From Chitinophaga filiformis (GTDB taxonomy: Bacteria > Bacteroidota > Bacteroidia > Chitinophagales > Chitinophagaceae), in contig NZ_CP095855.1 in the NCBI RefSeq assembly GCF_023100805.1, forward strand, positions 2,955,001 through 3,019,000: DNA of 64,000 nt. The letters run 5' to 3'. Under the pieces are notes generated by a model. That model had not been told where the DNA came from. It did not search any database and saw nothing but the letters and a program-made list of their open reading frames with translations. The stretch's first letter is position 1. Every line of letters starts with the position of its first letter. The translations under genes and the position numbers were made by a program. Below, one piece after another: positions 35,951 through 44,586 of the stretch.

Positions 35951-35965
35951 ATGTACATACATATA
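35951..35965 (-). promoter_or_regulatory. Second copy of the GntR operator-like site
   Basis: On the minus strand this reads TATATGTATGTACAT, one base different from the first 15 bases of operator 1. It lies 30 bp before the mannosidase ATG, in the opposite orientation to copy 1 and about 78 bp from it. The spacing would suit a looped repressor complex. Confidence 0.6.
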
Positions 35966-35994
35966 GTCGGACGATAAAACTATTCAACAGGAAT

Positions 35995-38871
35995 ATGACA
36001 AAATATTATCTGCTTTTGCTGGTATGGTGTTGCGTCCATACAACTGCAAAAGCGCAGGACAAAGAGCAGGCATTCACTTCAATAGAACTGAAACCTACTG
36101 TCGCTTATCTGAAGTACCAGGGCAGGGCCGCCAGGATGGTGCGCCTGCTGTTCCATGGCGGAAAGAATTACGCTGCCGCCACGGCGTTTATCAGCTTTAA
36201 CGGGCTGCAGGACAGCATCAGGCTCGATGCCGGCGGAAATGGCATGGAGGTATATGAGCTTCCACTGCCAGGCGGCCCTGTACAGCAGGAAACACAGTTA
36301 TATGTGAAGCTTGCCGCCGCGGGACGGGAATATACCGCCCGCTGCATGGTAGCGCCCGCGCCTGAGTGGAAGGTATACCTGCTGCCACACTCTCATGTGG
36401 ATATCGGTTATACCAATGTGCAGGAGAAAGTGATGCGCCTGCATATGAATAATATCGATGAAGCTATTAAGATTGCCGAACGTACGCAGCATTACCCCGC
36501 AGATGCCCGTTATAAGTGGAATACAGAGGCTTTCTGGGTGGTGGATCACTATCTTGCTGCGGCAGACGAAGCAAAGAAAAACGCCTTCTGGAACGCTGTT
36601 AAAAAGGGCTGGATCAATATTGATGGCGCATATGCCAATATCAATACAAGTGTGACAGACTCCCGTCAGCTGATGCAGATGTTCCATACAGCGGTTAAAA
36701 CAGCGAAAGCACAGGGACTAAGCATTAACACCATGTTCCAGGGCGATATACCCGGCGCTTCCTGGGGCCTCTCCAGTCAGTCGGCCATTACAGGCATCCG
36801 GTATTTCTGGGGCGCCCCCAATGCGGGCGACCGTATCGGCAACTCTCCCAAATGGCGCGACAGGCCCTTCTACTGGCAGTCGCCCGGTGGAGAGAAAATG
36901 CTCTACTGGCAAAGTGAACCTTACTCCATTGGTTATGCACTCAAAGGCAGTAAGATCCCTAACTTTTTTACCGTGGAAGACCCCGTGCCTTACTATACCG
37001 GCAAACCATCAGAGAACTTCCTCAACCCTTACCTGTTTGATTACCTCGCAGGACTGGAAAGGAAGAAGTTCCCTTACAACATGACCATCATGACATGGGC
37101 CATGAGCGATAATGCACCGATAGATCCGGAATTGCCCGATGCCGTGAAGGAATGGAATGAAAGGTTTGCTTCCCCCCGCCTGATCATTACCTCCGTAAAA
37201 CAGTTCTTCGGAGATTTCGAAGCTGCTTACAGGGATAAGATCCCTGTTGTATCAGGCGACTATACCGAATTCTGGACAGATGGCATTGCTTCTGCTGCAC
37301 GGGAGACAGGATATAACAGGAACGCTTCAGAAAGGCTGCAACAGGCTGATGCCATCTGGGCGCTGCGTAATAAGCAGGGCTATCCGGCAAAGGATTTTGA
37401 TACTGCCTGGAATAATATCCTGCTGTTCAATGAACATACCTGGGGCGCTTACAACAGCATCTCCAATCCTGACGATCCTAAAGCCATTTCACAATGGGGA
37501 TACAAGCGCTCCTTTGCATTGAAGGGCAAGGAACAATCTGCCGGTCTGCTTACCAAAGCGGCGGAGGGAGAGACGATTGCCAACGCGGTAGATGTATACA
37601 ATACGATCGGAGCTACACGTTCCGAATTAGTGATCCTGTCTGCTGCACAAAGTGCAGCCGGCGACCTGGTGAAGGATGCGAATGGCAGGAATGTACCTTC
37701 CCAGCGATTGAGCACGGGTGAATTAGCTGTGCTGGTGCAACAGATCGCGCCTTTCTCCAAGCAACGTTTCACCATTCATGCAGGTAAGGCATTTACCAAC
37801 ATGAAGGCAAGCGTTACCACCACTACATTGCAGAATGGCTTATATAGAATAGTACTGGACGGGAAAACCGGCAATATCATCCGCCTGGAAAGAACGGGCA
37901 TAGATCATAACCTGGCCGATTCAGGCGGCTTAAACCAATATTCTTACCTGCCTGGCGACTCTCTTGAAAAGATCCAATATGCAGGGCCGGCAAAGATCAG
38001 CATTAAAGAGAATGGTCCTCTCGTAGTAAGCCTGATCATCGAATCACCTGCTCCCGGTACAAACGCTTTAAGCAGTGAAATAAGACTGGTGGCGGGCGTA
38101 GACCGCGTGGAGATCATCAATACCATCGATAAGAAAGCCATCAGCGAAAAAGAAGGCGTACACTTCGCATTCCCTTTCAATGTAGCAGATGCACAGGTGA
38201 GATACAGCATCCCCTGGGGAAGCATTAACGTTGAAGCCGATCAGCTTCAATATGCCAACAGGAACTGGTATACTGTACAACGCTGGGTGGATGTATCCAA
38301 CAAAGATTTCGGTGTTACCTGGTCAACACCTGATGCTCCCTTATTTGAAGTAGGTAGCGAGACAACAGCCGACCTGCTGGGTGGATTGTACGATTCTCCA
38401 AAGTGGATCAACTTCACAGAACAGCATCCTGCACTGTATTCATGGGTAATGAACAACCTGTGGCATACAAATTTCCGTCATGCACAGGAAGGCATTACTA
38501 CATTCCGCTACTATCTGAAGGTACATAACGCTTATGATGCCTTTGCAGTGAATCAGACAGGACTGGCTAATCACCGCCCACTGATAGCTGCGCCTGCAGC
38601 AGGGAGCACCAGTGAATCCCTTTTCTTTAACATCGGATCTGATGCAGTATATATAGAAAGTATCAAACCGGCTGATGATGGAAAAGGAATAATACTGTGG
38701 CTGGTGAATGCATCGGCAACGGCGGCCCCTGTTACATTCACCGCAAAAGATAAAACAACCGGCCTGAATATATGGGAAAGTAACATGCTGGAAGAATATA
38801 AGCAGCAATTGAACAATAAAGTAACACTACCTGCAAAAGGCATTATGATGTTGCGTGTAGAAAAGAAATAA
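35995..38871 (+). CDS. GH38 alpha-mannosidase, exported
   Basis: The 958-residue glycosidase has a signal peptide ('LLLLVWCCVHTTAKAQ'). The zinc pair is H134 and D136 in 'LPHSHVDIGYT', and the probable nucleophile is D251 in 'FQGDIPGASWGL'. The C-terminal half is the beta-rich GH38 middle and C domains. It cleaves alpha-linked mannose from glycans in the periplasm. The downstream isomerase, sugar porter and ROK kinase form a full mannose route. The family HxHxDxGW motif here ends in GY, which is seen in other bacterial subfamilies. Confidence 0.9.
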   Translation: MTKYYLLLLVWCCVHTTAKAQDKEQAFTSIELKPTVAYLKYQGRAARMVRLLFHGGKNYAAATAFISFNGLQDSIRLDAGGNGMEVYELPLPGGPVQQETQLYVKLAAAGREYTARCMVAPAPEWKVYLLPHSHVDIGYTNVQEKVMRLHMNNIDEAIKIAERTQHYPADARYKWNTEAFWVVDHYLAAADEAKKNAFWNAVKKGWINIDGAYANINTSVTDSRQLMQMFHTAVKTAKAQGLSINTMFQGDIPGASWGLSSQSAITGIRYFWGAPNAGDRIGNSPKWRDRPFYWQSPGGEKMLYWQSEPYSIGYALKGSKIPNFFTVEDPVPYYTGKPSENFLNPYLFDYLAGLERKKFPYNMTIMTWAMSDNAPIDPELPDAVKEWNERFASPRLIITSVKQFFGDFEAAYRDKIPVVSGDYTEFWTDGIASAARETGYNRNASERLQQADAIWALRNKQGYPAKDFDTAWNNILLFNEHTWGAYNSISNPDDPKAISQWGYKRSFALKGKEQSAGLLTKAAEGETIANAVDVYNTIGATRSELVILSAAQSAAGDLVKDANGRNVPSQRLSTGELAVLVQQIAPFSKQRFTIHAGKAFTNMKASVTTTTLQNGLYRIVLDGKTGNIIRLERTGIDHNLADSGGLNQYSYLPGDSLEKIQYAGPAKISIKENGPLVVSLIIESPAPGTNALSSEIRLVAGVDRVEIINTIDKKAISEKEGVHFAFPFNVADAQVRYSIPWGSINVEADQLQYANRNWYTVQRWVDVSNKDFGVTWSTPDAPLFEVGSETTADLLGGLYDSPKWINFTEQHPALYSWVMNNLWHTNFRHAQEGITTFRYYLKVHNAYDAFAVNQTGLANHRPLIAAPAAGSTSESLFFNIGSDAVYIESIKPADDGKGIILWLVNASATAAPVTFTAKDKTTGLNIWESNMLEEYKQQLNNKVTLPAKGIMMLRVEKK

Positions 38872-38882
38872 CTGTAATAAGA

Positions 38883-40739
38883 TTGGACATGTTGAATAAA
38901 ACAAAGCCTGCTATCAGCGGTGTAAAAGAGAGCAATTATAATTGGCGTAGCAGCGGGCAGCAGCTGTTGCCGCTACAGCAGACAGCTGCTCCGGAAGCTT
39001 ATAATATTTACCCGGCGCATGCTTTGGGAAGTGGTAAGATCAATGTCGGCTATGAAACGCTGGCTGCCTGGATCATTGCACAGCAACAGGTGCTGATAGA
39101 TGGTTATACAGGCGTGCTGTGGAATGAGATACAGCATGCACTGGCCGAGATCTTCAGCAGGCAGTCATTAAAAGTGAAGTGGCATTTCACGGCAGATGCG
39201 CTGAAAGGAGAGGACATCATTGCGCAAATGGTCAGCCCTTTTGTTGGCGCAGCGGGAACGGTATGGGGCACACGCAGCTCCTTGCAGCTGAGCGACTTCT
39301 TCTACGAAGAAAAACTCGCAGCTATGCAGGCGGCAGGCGGATATGATCTGCATATCGTGATGGGTACAGGCGCAGGCCTGGTACAGGCAGATATTCCGCT
39401 TATCTATCTCGATATGCCCAAGAACGAGCTGCAATACCGTATGCGTGCAGGCGCCGTCACTAACCTGGGTAGCAGCAGAAAAGATACTGCAACAGAGATG
39501 TACAAACGCGCCTATTTCGTAGATTGGGTTGTGCTCAATAACTATAAACAGTCGCTGGTAAACAGGATCAACATATTTGCAGATACGCAGTGGGGGCGTA
39601 CACTGACATGGATAAAAGCAAAAGACCTGCAGCTGGGCATTGAACAGATATGCCGGGATACTTTCCGTGTACGGCCCTGGTTTGAGCCCGGTGCATGGGG
39701 CGGTCAATGGATGAAAGAACATATTCCGCAGCTGCCACAGGAAGAGGTGAACCTTGCCTGGTCCTTTGAGATGATCGTACCGGAGAATGGCGTGCTCTTT
39801 GAAAGTGATACTTACCTTTTTGAAATTCCCTTTGAATGGCTGATGTTCCTGCAACATAATGCTGTGCTGGGAAAACATGCGGCTATCTTCCAATACGAAT
39901 TCCCCATCCGTTTCGATTTCCTGGATACCTTTGACGGTGGCAACCTGTCTATCCAGTGTCATCCTGCATTGCCCTATATCAGGGAGCAGTTTGGCGAGAC
40001 CATTACACAGGATGAAACGTATTACATCCTGGATTGTAAGGAAGATGCCAGTGTATACCTGGGCTTCACTGAAAATATTGATCCCCTGCAGTTCAGGGCT
40101 GCGCTGGAAAGCAGTCAGTCGGAGAACAGGCCGGTGCAGATCACTGACTATGTGCAGCAGCATAAGGCAAATAAACATGACCTGTTCCTGATCCCCAACT
40201 GCACGGTGCACAGCGCAGGTGCGAACAACCTGGTGCTGGAGATCAGCGCCACGCCCTACATCTTTACATTCAAGATGTACGACTGGCTGCGCCCCGGACT
40301 GGATGGAAAGCCAAGGCCGATCAATATTGATCATGCATTTAAGAACCTGGATTTCAGCAGGCAGGGCGCTGTGGTGAAGAAAGAGCTGATCTCGGCGCCT
40401 GTGCTGAAAGAAGAAGGCGCCGGCTGGCAGTTATGGCATCTGCCCACACATGAACAACATTTTTATGATGTACACCGCCTGGAAATAGATGACGCAGTTA
40501 CCTTTGATACCGATGGCCTTTGCCTGGTGATGATGCTGGTGGAAGGATCGGTTATCGCGGTAAGAACGGCCAAGGGAAAGGAAACAATGTATCATTATGC
40601 AGAGACATTCGTGATCCCTGCAGCAGCAGAAAGTTACACCCTTATTAATAAAGGACCGGGAAAGGCAAAAGTGATAAAAGCCTTTATCAAACCAACACAC
40701 CCGGTCTTCAGTACCATCAGTTATGAAAACAAGATCTGA
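38883..40739 (+). CDS. Class I mannose-6-phosphate isomerase with degenerate N-terminal kinase-like domain
   Basis: Residues 260-618 are a cupin-type phosphomannose isomerase with 'SIQCHP' (358-361) and the late zinc-site region 'NCTVHSAGANN'. This part interconverts mannose-6-P and fructose-6-P. Residues 55-250 resemble a uridine-kinase/P-loop fold, but the nucleotide loop reads 'VLIDGYTGVLW' (70-80) with no GK(S/T). It is therefore probably not a working kinase. The first domain may be regulatory. The gene starts 12 bp after the mannosidase stop and ends inside the transporter gene. Confidence 0.82.
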   Translation: MDMLNKTKPAISGVKESNYNWRSSGQQLLPLQQTAAPEAYNIYPAHALGSGKINVGYETLAAWIIAQQQVLIDGYTGVLWNEIQHALAEIFSRQSLKVKWHFTADALKGEDIIAQMVSPFVGAAGTVWGTRSSLQLSDFFYEEKLAAMQAAGGYDLHIVMGTGAGLVQADIPLIYLDMPKNELQYRMRAGAVTNLGSSRKDTATEMYKRAYFVDWVVLNNYKQSLVNRINIFADTQWGRTLTWIKAKDLQLGIEQICRDTFRVRPWFEPGAWGGQWMKEHIPQLPQEEVNLAWSFEMIVPENGVLFESDTYLFEIPFEWLMFLQHNAVLGKHAAIFQYEFPIRFDFLDTFDGGNLSIQCHPALPYIREQFGETITQDETYYILDCKEDASVYLGFTENIDPLQFRAALESSQSENRPVQITDYVQQHKANKHDLFLIPNCTVHSAGANNLVLEISATPYIFTFKMYDWLRPGLDGKPRPINIDHAFKNLDFSRQGAVVKKELISAPVLKEEGAGWQLWHLPTHEQHFYDVHRLEIDDAVTFDTDGLCLVMMLVEGSVIAVRTAKGKETMYHYAETFVIPAAAESYTLINKGPGKAKVIKAFIKPTHPVFSTISYENKI

Positions 40740-42039
40740 TTTTCTTCTCGTTATGACCACAGTGGTGGCCTCATTGGGAGGTTTCCTCTTTGGCTTTGAT
40801 ATGGCGGTGATCTCTGGTATACTGCCTTTTGTAAGACAACAATTTGCATTGTCTGCCTTACAGGAAGGATGGTTCGTATCATCTGCACTGGCAGGTTGCA
40901 TTGTGGGCGTTATTATAGCTGGTAACCTGAGCGACCGCCTGGGCAGAAAGAAGCTGCTCTATATGGCTGCCTTGTTATTCTTACTGGCAGCATTGGGATG
41001 TGCTTTCTTCCACGATCTTTCCTGGATCATTTCAGCCCGTATTGGCGGTGGAGTGGCAGTTGGTATTGCTTCGAGCATCGTGCCCCTGTATCTGTCTGAA
41101 ATTGCCCCGGACGATAAAAGAGGACGCCTGGTCACCTATTACCAGCTGGCTGTCACCATCGGCATCCTGGTAGCTTATTGCAGCAACGCGCAGTTGTTGT
41201 CGCATGCAGAGGCGCATCAGCATGATGCAGGCGGAGGACTGGCCCACTTCCTGTTTGTGCAGGAAGTATGGCGCGGCATGTTTGGTATTGGTATGCTGCC
41301 GGCTGCGCTATTCCTTTTCGGCCTGCTCTGGGTGCCTGAAAGCCCGCGCTGGCTGATGCAGCAGGGAAAGGCAACAGCTAAGGAAGGATACGGGCCCCTG
41401 TTCGGGCCTGCCATGCGCAGGGCTTTGCTGATAGGGATACTATTGCCGCTGTTCTCACAATTCAGTGGTATTAATGCCATCATCTATTACGGGCCTACTA
41501 TCCTGAACAGTGCGGGTATTACATTGAGCAACTCATTCCTCAGCCAGATCATTTTCGGCGCTGCCAACGTGTTCTTTACCATCTTCGCTATCTGGAAAGT
41601 AGATAGCCTCGGCAGACGCCCGCTATACCTGTGGGGCACCGCAGGCGCTACTGTGAGCCTGATCATGACGGGTATCTGTTTTTATACCGGCGCCACAACA
41701 GGCATTGCTTTGCTCGTTTGTGTACTGGCTTTTCTCGCTTTCTTTGCATTTTCGATCGGACCACTGAAATTTGTGATCGCAGCAGAGATCTTTCCCGACA
41801 ATATCCGGGCAAGGGCATTATCTTTAAGCATCATGGTAATGTGGGTGTCAGACACCATCGTCGGGCAGCTTACACCGGTATTGCTACGCAGCCTGGGTAC
41901 TGCGCAGACCTTCTGGTTCTTTGCTGCATTCTGCCTTGGCGCATTCATCGCAGTATACCGGCTGTTGCCGGAAACGAAAGGACAATCTTTTGAACAGATA
42001 GAGCAATATTGGAAAAATACAACGAAACAAACAGCATGA
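40723..42039 (+). CDS. MFS sugar porter, probable mannose importer
   Basis: The 438-residue transporter of the sugar porter family has 'GGFLFGFDMAVISG' in helix 1, 'GNLSDRLGRKKLL', the 'PLYLSEIAPDDKRG' motif, 'PESPRWLM', 'QFSGINAIIYYGP' in helix 7 and 'PETKG' at the end. The central cytoplasmic loop is short ('GKATAKEGYGP'), about 40 residues less than in xylE-type proteins. It overlaps the isomerase by 17 bp and the kinase by 4 bp, so tight coupling is expected. Substrate is inferred as mannose from neighbours. Confidence 0.88.
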   Translation: MKTRSDFLLVMTTVVASLGGFLFGFDMAVISGILPFVRQQFALSALQEGWFVSSALAGCIVGVIIAGNLSDRLGRKKLLYMAALLFLLAALGCAFFHDLSWIISARIGGGVAVGIASSIVPLYLSEIAPDDKRGRLVTYYQLAVTIGILVAYCSNAQLLSHAEAHQHDAGGGLAHFLFVQEVWRGMFGIGMLPAALFLFGLLWVPESPRWLMQQGKATAKEGYGPLFGPAMRRALLIGILLPLFSQFSGINAIIYYGPTILNSAGITLSNSFLSQIIFGAANVFFTIFAIWKVDSLGRRPLYLWGTAGATVSLIMTGICFYTGATTGIALLVCVLAFLAFFAFSIGPLKFVIAAEIFPDNIRARALSLSIMVMWVSDTIVGQLTPVLLRSLGTAQTFWFFAAFCLGAFIAVYRLLPETKGQSFEQIEQYWKNTTKQTA

Positions 42040-42887
42040 AGGATACGCAGGTCTTAAGTGTGGATATAGGCGGCTCACATATTACAACCGCATTGGTAGA
42101 TATGAATCGCAGAACTTTTCTGCCTCATTCCATCTATCGTGAACACATCGATTCACATGCCAGCGCGGAAGAGATCATCAGCAGATGGAGCTATGTGATG
42201 AAGAAAAGCATGCTGGCTGGCAGTGATGTGCATCGTATCGGGATTGCCATGCCCGGCCCTTTTGATTATGAAGAAGGGATCAGCCTTATCAAAGGACTGC
42301 ATAAATATGAAGCCCTTTACGGCCTCAATGTGAAAGACCTGCTGCAGGAGCAGCTGGGCATAGACAAAAAGCATATCAGGATCATGAACGACGCATCCTG
42401 CTTCCTGCAGGGAGAACTGTTCAACGGTGCAGTGAAAGGGGAGAAGGACGTACTGGGATTAACGCTTGGTACAGGTTTCGGATCATCAGTGGCAGACAAT
42501 GGCATCGCACAGGAAGGCAGCTTCTGGAAAACCCCCTTCCTCGATGCTACGGCAGAAGAATACTTTTCCACCCGCTGGTTCCTTCGCCGTTATGAAGAAC
42601 TAAGCGGCGGGAGTATAAAAAGCGTAAAAGAGCTGGCGGCAATGGCGCAGCAATCATCCTATGCCTTTACGGTGTTCCAGGAGTTTGGTTATAACCTTGC
42701 CATGTTCCTGCTGGAGCAGCAGCCCATTCCTTCACTGGTAGTATTGGGCGGAAATATTGCCCAGGCATTTGACCTGTTCCGTTCCAACCTCGAGCATCAT
42801 ATGCAGGACACCCGTTTCGTTGTTTCGGAACTGGGAGAGGAGGCGATCCTCCTTGGGGCTGCCGGCTTCTGGGAAATACGAGAATAG
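42036..42887 (+). CDS. ROK-family sugar kinase, probable mannokinase
   Basis: The 283-residue ROK protein has phosphate-1 'LSVDIGGSHITTALVD', the catalytic Asp in 'IMNDASCFLQGE', 'GLTLGTGFGSSV' and 'LVVLGGNIAQAFD'. The Cys-rich zinc motif of many ROK kinases is absent. An ATG at 42009 is possible, but the ATG at 42036 gives the classic ATGA overlap with the transporter stop. It would phosphorylate imported mannose to mannose-6-P for the isomerase two genes upstream. Glucose or fructose kinase activity cannot be excluded. Confidence 0.85.
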   Translation: MKDTQVLSVDIGGSHITTALVDMNRRTFLPHSIYREHIDSHASAEEIISRWSYVMKKSMLAGSDVHRIGIAMPGPFDYEEGISLIKGLHKYEALYGLNVKDLLQEQLGIDKKHIRIMNDASCFLQGELFNGAVKGEKDVLGLTLGTGFGSSVADNGIAQEGSFWKTPFLDATAEEYFSTRWFLRRYEELSGGSIKSVKELAAMAQQSSYAFTVFQEFGYNLAMFLLEQQPIPSLVVLGGNIAQAFDLFRSNLEHHMQDTRFVVSELGEEAILLGAAGFWEIRE

Positions 42888-42895
42888 CTGTTTTC

Positions 42896-43462
42896 TTATT
42901 GCTGCTGCAGTTTATAATACAGGATCACCACCCCCGATCTGAAGGTGCGGGCTTTCATGAATTGCAGGCGGATGTTTTCTTCCATATCCCGGAACAGCGG
43001 TACGCCATGCTGTATAAAAACGGGATGTACCCATATCTGGAATTCATCTATCAGGCCTTCCTGTACAAAAGATCTTACAATGCTGCCGCTACCGTAGATG
43101 ATCATATCTTTCCCGGGCGACTGCTTCATTTTCAATACCTCTTCGCCGATATTTTCCCTTACCAGCCTGGTATTCCGCCAGGTGGTGTTTTCCAGTGTCT
43201 GGGAAAATACCACCTTGTTATGATTGTTCATCATATCCGCATATTCCAGCTCTATTCCTGTGAACGTCTTATTGTGCCAGTAGCGCGCCATTCTTTCATA
43301 GCTCACGCGGCCCAGCAGGATGGTATCTGTCCTGCCCAACTGATCGCAGAAATAGATGGACATTTCGTCATTCCACAAGGGGAAATGCCAGTCCAGCTCT
43401 CCATCAGTCCCTGCCATGAAACCATCAAGCGTGACATTCATGGATACGATTATCTTTCTCAT
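42896..43462 (-). CDS. RibD C-terminal/DHFR-like reductase domain protein
   Basis: The 188-residue protein has the dihydrofolate-reductase-like fold used in RibD: 'IIVSMNVTLDGFMAG' at the start, 'TILLGRVSYERMARYW', and the NADPH segment 'MIIYGSGSIVRSFVQEGLID'. This stand-alone family is widespread and functionally open. It converges on the mannose operon, ending only 8 bp from its stop, and is divergent from the GlxA regulator. Confidence 0.82.
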   Translation of the reverse strand: MRKIIVSMNVTLDGFMAGTDGELDWHFPLWNDEMSIYFCDQLGRTDTILLGRVSYERMARYWHNKTFTGIELEYADMMNNHNKVVFSQTLENTTWRNTRLVRENIGEEVLKMKQSPGKDMIIYGSGSIVRSFVQEGLIDEFQIWVHPVFIQHGVPLFRDMEENIRLQFMKARTFRSGVVILYYKLQQQ

Positions 43463-43605
43463 TCAGTTAGAGTTTCTCAATTTCAAAGATACTGCGACAA
43501 GACAGGTTGGAGGGGGCGTGATCCGGACTTGTAACGGGGTTGTTTCTGACATCTAATTTTCCTTATTTTTGCCATGCAACCTGTTTATTAAACTGCTGAT
43601 CCCAG

Positions 43606-44586
43606 ATGAAACACATTTCAATCCTCGTGCCGGATGAGGCTGTATTAGGTACCATCTCTGATACACGTTACATGTTCACCACCCTGAACGAGTTCCTTGA
43701 ATCAGATGGCAAGCCGGCAATGTTTAAAGTACAATTGGTGGGGCTGACCCGCGAAGTGCCTTTGAATCAGGGGCTTTTCTCCGTACATCCTGATGTGCTG
43801 ATCCAGGATATTAAGGATACAGACCTGATTGTTATTCCTGCATTAAGCGGTAACCTGAAGGCCACCCTGGAAAGGAATAAGGCCTTCATTCCCTGGATCA
43901 TTGATCACTATCATAAGGGGGCTGAAGTGGCCAGCCTGTGTATCGGTTCATTTATGCTGGCCGCTACCGGTTTGCTGGATGGAAAAGAGTGTTCCAGCCA
44001 CTGGGCTTCCGCTGCTGAATTCAGGGCGATGTTTCCCGATGTGGACCTGATCGATGGCAGGATTATTACGGAGGAACAGGGTTTATATTCAAGCGGTGGC
44101 GCCTCTTCCTACTGGAACCTGCTGTTGCACATCGTTGAAAAATACACTGACCGTGCTTTGGCTATCAGGATAGCCAAGTTGTTTGCGCTGGAAATAGACA
44201 GGAAAACCCAGTCGCCTTTTGTCATGTTCAACGGTCAAAAGAAACATGAAGATGAACCCATTAAAAAAGCACAGGAGTTTATAGAGACCAACCTGACAGA
44301 AAGGATCTCGGTGGACGATCTGGCTTCTAAATTTGCGATAGGCAGAAGGCATTTTGACCGCCGTTTCAAGAAGGCGACCAACAATACACCCGCTGAATAT
44401 ATTCAACGGGTGAAGATTGAGGCCGCAAAGAAATGGCTGGAAAACAGCCATAAGAATGTGAATGAGGTCATGTATGAGGTAGGCTACAACGACACAAAAT
44501 CTTTCAGGACTGTGTTCAAAAAGATCACCGGTCTATCGCCTATCGATTACAGGAACAAATACAATAAAGAAGCTGTGGTGGCTTAA
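43606..44586 (+). CDS. GlxA-type AraC-family regulator with DJ-1/PfpI domain
   Basis: The 326-residue protein has a DJ-1/PfpI-like domain at 1-190, with the nucleophile-elbow Cys in 'GAEVASLCIGSFMLAATGLL', and two AraC helix-turn-helix motifs at 225-320 ('ISVDDLASKFAIGRRHFDRR' and 'VNEVMYEVGYNDTKSFRTVF'). It is a transcription regulator. Targets may include the divergent DHFR-like gene. Its stop overlaps the convergent pyruvate oxidase stop by four bases. Confidence 0.87.
   Translation: MKHISILVPDEAVLGTISDTRYMFTTLNEFLESDGKPAMFKVQLVGLTREVPLNQGLFSVHPDVLIQDIKDTDLIVIPALSGNLKATLERNKAFIPWIIDHYHKGAEVASLCIGSFMLAATGLLDGKECSSHWASAAEFRAMFPDVDLIDGRIITEEQGLYSSGGASSYWNLLLHIVEKYTDRALAIRIAKLFALEIDRKTQSPFVMFNGQKKHEDEPIKKAQEFIETNLTERISVDDLASKFAIGRRHFDRRFKKATNNTPAEYIQRVKIEAAKKWLENSHKNVNEVMYEVGYNDTKSFRTVFKKITGLSPIDYRNKYNKEAVVA

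Noticed and set aside
35792..35977. 61-codon plus-strand frame in the GntR/mannosidase spacer
   Set aside because: It would run across both operator-like sites and has no conserved features. The region is better explained as regulatory.
39168..40334. Minus-strand 388-codon frame
   Set aside because: It lies wholly inside the phosphomannose isomerase gene, whose motifs are intact. The antisense translation is Cys/His-rich without domains.
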